Source: Bacillota bacterium (GTDB taxonomy: Bacteria; Bacillota; Clostridia; Oscillospirales; Ruminococcaceae). From it: DNA of 10,488 nt. The position numbers were made by a program, and so were the translations under genes. The notes below the pieces were generated by a model. That model was not told the DNA's origin and searched no databases. It saw nothing but the letters and a program-made list of their open reading frames with translations. This document shows, piece after piece, positions 6,399 through 10,488 of the stretch. The DNA is taken from contig JAEWYJ010000337.1 in NCBI GenBank assembly GCA_023395695.1, forward strand, positions 1-10,488, given 5' to 3'. Position 1 is the first letter of the stretch. Each line of letters begins with the position of its first letter.

Positions 6399-6910
6399 AG
6401 GAACTGTCCCTCTTGCAAGGCATGCCGCAGCCGCTTAACCGCAGCGCCGGCTCCCTCATAACCGGCACAGTGACAAAGCCGGTTATTCACGCCGCCGTCG
6501 AGAAGCGGCTGGTGCTGCCGCGCCGGGTCAAGCGCCATGTCGGCAGTCAGCACATTCTCCCACGCACGGTTTAAAAACGCAACCTCACGCCGGCCGTGGG
6601 TTTTGGTCAGTACAATGCCGCCGCCTGCCTGAATATACCGCCCAACCGCATCACCCGGAATGCCGGCGTCGTACAGGCTTGTCTTAAGCCCGCGCAAAAA
6701 GGTCTCAGGCAATGCCTGCCAGTCGGCAGCGCTCATATCAAACACCGTAAAGGCATAGCGCGTTTCGCAGTGAACCGCCAGCAGGCTGCCGCGTCCGCGC
6801 AGCGCAATAACGTGTAAATCCCAGCAGAAATGCCGACTGACCGGCGGACCCTCATTCAAGCTTTTTATTTTCAGGTGCCGCTTCAACGGAAGGGTCAGCC
6901 CAAGCTGCAT
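6395..6910 (-). CDS. DUF6933-type hypothetical protein
   Basis: A 171-residue protein that I assign tentatively to the DUF6933 family, whose function is unknown. The resemblance is in FCWDLHVIALRGRGSLLAVHCETRYAFTVF (28-57), the place of the usual W..N......R....V..ATRY.. pattern, and the following LPETFLRGLKTSLYDAGI (67-84). There is no signal peptide or membrane segment. Histidines and cysteines cluster in the last third (CHCAGYEG, about 145-152), without a clear metal motif. AGAGGTG lies just upstream of the ATG and is made from the last codons of the ATPase gene, 6 bases away. The end overlaps yaaA by 4 bases. As the middle gene of a tight operon it probably acts with the ATPase or YaaA, which is inference. 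The DUF number is from memory. Confidence 0.6.
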   Translation of the reverse strand: MQLGLTLPLKRHLKIKSLNEGPPVSRHFCWDLHVIALRGRGSLLAVHCETRYAFTVFDMSAADWQALPETFLRGLKTSLYDAGIPGDAVGRYIQAGGGIVLTKTHGRREVAFLNRAWENVLTADMALDPARQHQPLLDGGVNNRLCHCAGYEGAGAAVKRLRHALQEGQFL

Positions 6911-6916
6911 GGCATG

Positions 6917-7666
6917 TCACCTCTCATCCAGTAAATAGTGCAGTATTTTTTCAGGGTTCTCAAGAAAACGTCGTGTCAGCCGGTAGTGGTCGGTTTGCCG
7001 GTAATCAACCGGGCAAATGCCCGCCTCCGACAGCTCGTACACCTGTGCGCCGGGGTAGGCCATCAGGATGGGTGAATGGGTGGCAATGATAAACTGGGAA
7101 TTGCGCTGCACCAGCGCATGGATATGCGCCATCAGCGTCATCAGCCGGTTGGGCGACAGAGCGGCCTCCGGTTCGTCAAGCAGATAAAGCCCATTACCGC
7201 CAAAGCGGTTTTCAACCAGCGAAAGAAAGCTTTCTCCGTGGGACTGCCGGTGCAGAGATTTGCCGCCGTAGCTGGCCGAAACAGGCGGCCTGCGCGCGGG
7301 AATGGCGTCCAGCGTGTCGATATAGCTGGCGGCGTTGTAAAAGCTCTCGGCCCGAAGAAAAAAGCCGTCCTTCGGGTAGGCGCTTTTGATAAGCGTAAGA
7401 TGCCGGTGCAGCTCCGAGTGGGTGGCACTGGTGGCAAAGCTGAAGTTTCGGGTGCCGCCCTCGGCATTAAAGCCGGCGGCTACGGCAAGGGCCTCCAGCA
7501 GCGTGGATTTGCCCGTCCCGTTTTCGCCCACCAAAAAGGTAACGGCATGGGTAAAGGGGAGTACTTCCCCCTTTGACAGGTGGCGCACGGCCGGCAGACT
7601 GTGCAGATAGGAGGTCGCCTCCACCGGCGTTTTAAGCCGAACACCGCTGATGTAATAGCGTTGCAT
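6917..7666 (-). CDS. Stand-alone AAA/SMC-like ATPase (COG3910 type)
   Basis: This 249-residue ATPase has an ABC/SMC-type head without the long coiled coil of SMC or RecN. Walker A is GENGTGKST (47-55), the signature-like motif is SHGES (142-146), Walker B is GLYLLDEPEAALS (159-171) and the switch histidine is in ATHSP (195-199). The N-terminus YYISGVRLK with PFTHAVTFLVGENG is typical of predicted ATPases of the COG3910 group, which are widespread and mostly uncharacterised. ATG at 7666 is preferred because AAGGA precedes it by about 9 bases; the GTG at 7675 would leave no room for that site. It is the first gene of the operon with the DUF6933-type gene and yaaA, under the promoter at 7703-7731. 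Such ATPases also occur in some defence and toxin systems, but no nuclease or toxin partner is seen here. Confidence 0.85.
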   Translation of the reverse strand: MQRYYISGVRLKTPVEATSYLHSLPAVRHLSKGEVLPFTHAVTFLVGENGTGKSTLLEALAVAAGFNAEGGTRNFSFATSATHSELHRHLTLIKSAYPKDGFFLRAESFYNAASYIDTLDAIPARRPPVSASYGGKSLHRQSHGESFLSLVENRFGGNGLYLLDEPEAALSPNRLMTLMAHIHALVQRNSQFIIATHSPILMAYPGAQVYELSEAGICPVDYRQTDHYRLTRRFLENPEKILHYLLDER

Positions 7667-7702
7667 ACGCCACACTTCCTTTTAAGCACTCAAGGCGCTT
7701 TT

Positions 7703-7731
7703 AGTATAGCAAATAAGCCCGCCTGTGTGAA
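7703..7731 (-). promoter_or_regulatory. Promoter of the ATPase-DUF6933-yaaA operon
   Basis: Read on the - strand: -35 TTCACA (7731-7726, 5 of 6), 17-base spacer, -10 TATACT (7708-7703) preceded by an extended -10 TGC. The predicted start is about 30 bases before the ATPase ATG at 7666. An imperfect inverted repeat, CCCGCCTG (7718-7725) with CAGGGCGGG (7739-7747), covers the -35 box and might be an operator or a hairpin on the other strand. Confidence 0.65.
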
Positions 7732-7793
7732 GTGCCCGCAGGGCGGGATATGGGCAAGCTCCGCTAAGGGGATATTTTTAAATAATAGCGATA

Positions 7794-7823
7794 AGCGCCA
7801 TGGCGTTCGGGCGCCATGACGCT
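7794..7823. terminator. Hairpin left of the intergenic gap, possible terminator
   Basis: CATGGCG (7799-7805) pairs with CGCCATG (7812-7818), extended by AGCG/CGCT after one mismatched base on each side. GGTTTTGTGTT follows on the + strand. No + strand gene ends nearby, and the importer operon lies about 400 bases to the right, so its owner is unclear. Confidence 0.4.
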
Positions 7824-8216
7824 GGTTTTGTGTTAACTATACGCGATTAATTTAAAAAACGGCCCGGCGTTGGCGTGCCTATTTTTTGCATTGCAAGGCG
7901 GACGCCGCAGCAGGGCTGGCCCCCAGCAGGAAGGATGCCGCAGCGACGCGGAAAACAGGCCCTCAGGGTGGTCGGCTTTGAAATTAGTCGGCTATATTGG
8001 TTGGTGTATAGTCCCTGCGGTTATGGCATCCATGTGCATCATCCCGACATATAAGCAGCGCCGGAGAAAGCCAATAGGCCGCGTGTTCATGGCGCGGGTG
8101 TGCACGGATTTTTCGGAAGATGCCGTTCATGTGATGCGCGACGCAAATGGATATTGCGAAAAATAAAGCGTTGAACGGGCAGACTCTATTTTTAAAGTCG
8201 GCCTCTGGCAGCGCCG
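7824..8216. other. Gene-poor intergenic region, no supported gene
   Basis: About 390 bases lie between the hairpin and the importer ATPase gene. One open frame exists on the + strand (7870-8166, 98 codons) but it has no Shine-Dalgarno site, no recognisable motif and an irregular composition. A G+C-rich block at about 7891-7961 with internal short inverted repeats looks like an intergenic repeat unit, but no second copy occurs in this window. A short stem CGCAA/TTGCG lies near 8141-8157. I see no convincing terminator for the importer operon. Confidence 0.5.
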
Positions 8217-8999
8217 TTACGCCTCCTCCAGAAAAGAAAACGAGGTGACGGACTCTCCTTTATATTGAAATTCAACAGCATGAGAATGCACACCAAAAAA
8301 CTTCTGAATGTTGGCGTCGGTCATCACTTGCGCCGTATTTCCGGTGACATAGTCCTGCTCTCCCAGCAAAAAACACCGGTCTGCGATGCGCAAGGCATGG
8401 TTTGGATAATGGGTATTAATGACGCAGGCCATTTTATGTTCAGATACCACCGACTGAATGAGGTTTAGCAGACGGATTTGATTGCGAAAATCCAGGTGCG
8501 ATTCCGGTTCGTCGAGCACCAGAAGCTGCGGCGCATTGATGAGCGCCCGCGCAATAAACACCAGTTGAAGCTGCCCGCCGCTCAGTTTGTTGCAGGGCTG
8601 CTCCCGAAGATGATAAATACCTGTTTTTTCAAGCATCCGATCTGCCAAATCATAATCTTTTTTGCTCGGGGCCGCAAAGAAGGCGCCATGCCCGCTCTTA
8701 CCGAAAACGACCATATCCCGTACGGAGTAGTCGAACGAAACCCTGTGCGCCTGCGGAACATAACCTATTTCTTTCATGGGCTTATTTTTTTGGCTTCTTT
8801 TACCGCCTATCTCTGAGCACCCGCTGTCCCATCTCAGAATGCCTACAATACACTTTATCAGCGTTGTTTTACCAATACCGTTTCGGCCCATGACGGCCAT
8901 CACCTGCCCCTCCTGCAAGGAAAAGGAGATGTTTTTCAGCAGAGGATGATCGGGCGTATAGGAAAAGCAGCCGTCCTGTACTTGTAATATTGTGTTCAT
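8217..8999 (-). CDS. ABC importer ATP-binding subunit, FecE/BtuD type
   Basis: A 260-residue nucleotide-binding subunit that would sit on the cytoplasmic side and power uptake of a metal complex, siderophore, heme or corrinoid. All motifs are intact: Walker A GRNGIGKTT (38-46), Q-loop YVPQ (80-83), signature LSGGQLQ (139-145), Walker B LLVLDEP (159-165) with the D-loop SHLD, and the switch histidine in NTHYP (195-199). The C-terminal GNTAQVMTDANIQKFFGV is the usual family tail. ATG at 8999 is chosen because AAAGGAA lies about 10 bases upstream and the family begins with similar sequence; an upstream in-frame start at 9041 would overlap the permease. It lies 4 bases after the permease gene as the last gene of the operon. 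No metal-regulator box is visible within the window. Confidence 0.92.
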   Translation of the reverse strand: MNTILQVQDGCFSYTPDHPLLKNISFSLQEGQVMAVMGRNGIGKTTLIKCIVGILRWDSGCSEIGGKRSQKNKPMKEIGYVPQAHRVSFDYSVRDMVVFGKSGHGAFFAAPSKKDYDLADRMLEKTGIYHLREQPCNKLSGGQLQLVFIARALINAPQLLVLDEPESHLDFRNQIRLLNLIQSVVSEHKMACVINTHYPNHALRIADRCFLLGEQDYVTGNTAQVMTDANIQKFFGVHSHAVEFQYKGESVTSFSFLEEA

Positions 9000-9003
9000 T
9001 GCT

Positions 9004-10026
9004 TTACCGTTCCTTTCGGCTGCGGCTATAAATAATTGCAAAAAATGGCGCTCCGATAAGAGCGGTAAGAATTCCCACGGGAAGCTCCGCCGCGGTCAGA
9101 TTTCTTGCGGCAGTATCCACCAAAACCATGAATATTGCGCCGGTCAGACAGGATGCCGGCAACAGATACCCATGGTTGACCCCAACCAACCGTCTGCAAA
9201 TGTGCGGAATTACAAGCCCTACCCAGCCTATAACGCCGGAAACGGTGACACTGCCGGCTGTCGCCAACGTTGCAAACAGGATAATTAGCCAACGGGTTAT
9301 GTTTGGATTAACGCCCAGCGTAAAGCAGTCCTCATCACCAAGGGAGAGCAGGTTCATCCTCCAGCGCAGCAGGTACAGTCCTGTTATACCGCTCATAACA
9401 GGAATAAAAGCGATTCCAATGTCGCGGTAGGTGGCATTTGCAAAGCTGCCCATCTGCCAAAAGGTGATGGCGGGGAGCGTTTCAGAGGTGTCGGCCACAT
9501 ACTTAATCAGCGAGATCAGCGCCGAAAAGATGGAGGACACGATGATGCCGCCCAGCACGACCGACAGCGTTCCCGTACCGTTCTTTGACCCGGCCAGAAA
9601 AAACACTAAGGTCACGCTGGTTAAGCCGATTGCAAGCGAAAGCACCGGTGTAAGCAAGCCCAGCCCGCCGGTAAGCAGAATGCCCAGTGCGGCCCCAAAG
9701 CCCGCCCCGGAACTGACCCCCAACAAATCGGGACTGACCAGCGGGTTCTGAAAGGTGCCCTGTAAGGCGGCGCCGGATATGGATAGCCCGGCGCCAACCA
9801 TCGCAGCCAGAATAATTCTCGGAATGCGCACGTTGAAAACAACAAACATTGCTGTTTGCAGCGTGCTGTCCGCACTCCCATACAGCTTGGCGGCCAGAAT
9901 GGTTACAAGTTCAGCCGGGCGAATGCTGTATTTGCCCAGCAATACAGCGCCGACAGCCACACCCGCCAGCAGCACCGTGCCAGCAAGCATGCGCTTGTTA
10001 TAATTTGCGTTATGTTCCCTGCTCAT
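9004..10026 (-). CDS. FecCD/BtuC-family ABC permease
   Basis: A 340-residue polytopic membrane protein of the FecCD family, with about ten predicted hydrophobic spans, the first at about 13-31. It forms, probably as a homodimer because only one permease gene is present, the channel of a type II importer. Family signatures are GAALQGTFQNPLVSPDLLGV (85-104), the ATPase-contacting GWVGLVIPHICRRLVG (267-282) and AELPVGILTALIGAPFF (313-329). Length is normal. The ATG overlaps the stop of the solute-binding gene (ATGA on the - strand) and has only a weak Shine-Dalgarno match, so translation is probably coupled. The ligand is not readable from the permease: siderophore, heme, cobalamin and molybdate/tungstate systems all share this architecture. 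Confidence 0.93.
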   Translation of the reverse strand: MSREHNANYNKRMLAGTVLLAGVAVGAVLLGKYSIRPAELVTILAAKLYGSADSTLQTAMFVVFNVRIPRIILAAMVGAGLSISGAALQGTFQNPLVSPDLLGVSSGAGFGAALGILLTGGLGLLTPVLSLAIGLTSVTLVFFLAGSKNGTGTLSVVLGGIIVSSIFSALISLIKYVADTSETLPAITFWQMGSFANATYRDIGIAFIPVMSGITGLYLLRWRMNLLSLGDEDCFTLGVNPNITRWLIILFATLATAGSVTVSGVIGWVGLVIPHICRRLVGVNHGYLLPASCLTGAIFMVLVDTAARNLTAAELPVGILTALIGAPFFAIIYSRSRKER

Positions 10027-10488
10027 ATTCCGGTTGCTTTTCTATAATCCAAAACCGAGTCAAGCTCTTGCTCGGTTAAATCAACGCTGTAATTGCGCCG
10101 GTAATATTCTTTAATTTCCGCCCGAATCGCACTGTCGCTCATAAGCTCAGGGTACGCTTTAGAAACCAGCCAAAGCGGAAAGAGCGGGGAATCTGCGCAG
10201 GGCGTGACCCAAGCGTAGGTTGTTCTGGGCACATCAAAAACCTGCTTGTTCTTCCATGCGTTGAGCAGCGACCAGTCCTGTCCTTCAATAGCATTTTCCA
10301 GAATATAGCTTGCCGGAACATCCTGAAAGCACATGATAAAATCAGGATTCCACGCATAGACCTGCTCCATGCTGACCTCGCCGGTGCCTTCAACTGACGC
10401 GGCGACATTCTCAATACCGCTCAGCGCAAAAAAGCTCTGGGCCCATCCGTCAAAGGAGTCCGAACCCATAACCACGACGCTGCCAGCC
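10023..10488 (-). CDS. ABC importer solute-binding protein (partial, N-terminus outside window)
   Basis: The C-terminal 154 or so residues of a periplasmic-binding-protein-2 (FecB/BtuF-like) lipoprotein. The reading frame stays open to the right edge, so the start, signal peptide and lipobox lie beyond 10488. Recognisable parts are WNPDFIMCFQD, the cleft-facing strand of the second lobe, then SLLNAWKNKQVFDVP and the closing helical lobe with SPLFPLWLVSKAYPEL and IKEYYRRNYSVDLTEQEL. It captures the ligand outside the membrane and delivers it to the permease. The gene overlaps the permease by 4 bases and is upstream in the same operon. The visible part does not decide the ligand; iron-siderophore, heme, corrinoid or an oxyanion are all possible. 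The operon promoter is outside the window. Confidence 0.88.
   Translation of the reverse strand, partial: AGSVVVMGSDSFDGWAQSFFALSGIENVAASVEGTGEVSMEQVYAWNPDFIMCFQDVPASYILENAIEGQDWSLLNAWKNKQVFDVPRTTYAWVTPCADSPLFPLWLVSKAYPELMSDSAIRAEIKEYYRRNYSVDLTEQELDSVLDYRKATGI

Noticed and set aside
6395..7666. Defence system built on the stand-alone ATPase
   Set aside because: No nuclease, reverse transcriptase, toxin or protease partner is present; the neighbours are a DUF protein and the housekeeping stress gene yaaA.
7870..8166. 98-codon open frame on the + strand
   Set aside because: No Shine-Dalgarno site, no recognisable domain, irregular composition and repeat-like DNA at its start.

Overview
The window looks like a chromosomal stretch of a Clostridia-class Firmicute, probably Oscillospiraceae/Ruminococcaceae-like. 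The reasons are the gene families (YwbE, a MutS2-type ATPase, a stand-alone LUD protein, a FecCD importer), purine-rich Shine-Dalgarno sites, TTGACA/TATAAT-type promoters and moderately high G+C. The taxon is an inference. I see no phage, IS element, CRISPR array, tRNA or rRNA.

Left part (1-4140, + strand). A frameshifted C-terminal remnant of a VOC/glyoxalase-like protein is followed by ywbE and a LUD-domain (LutC-like) gene. Then comes a roughly 400-base gap without a credible protein gene. It holds a strong promoter (1245-1273), a predicted rod-shaped structured RNA (about 1281-1473) ending in a terminator hairpin, and a second, larger terminator (1490-1547). Next are a MutS2-type ATPase without a Smr domain and a GNAT acetyltransferase, joined by a 4-base ATGA overlap.

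Middle (4141-7731, - strand genes). A convergent gap with three hairpins separates the GNAT gene from an Old Yellow Enzyme family flavin oxidoreductase. A tight three-gene operon follows, read right to left from a good extended -10 promoter (7703-7731): a stand-alone SMC/RecF-like ATPase, a DUF6933-type protein, and the peroxide-stress protein YaaA. The spacings are 6 bases and a 4-base overlap.

Right part (7794-10488). A hairpin and about 390 bases without a supported gene lead to a - strand ABC importer of the iron-complex/cobalamin (FecBCD/BtuFCD) type. Its order is solute-binding protein (cut by the window edge), permease, ATPase, again with a 4-base overlap and a 4-base gap. Its substrate cannot be read from this sequence.

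The most interesting element is the candidate noncoding RNA before mutS2. Its predicted start coincides with the first base of its closing stem, and its closing stem abuts its terminator. I do not recognise its family; 6S-like RNA is one hypothesis. Secondary points are the Smr-less MutS2 and the ATPase-DUF6933-YaaA operon.
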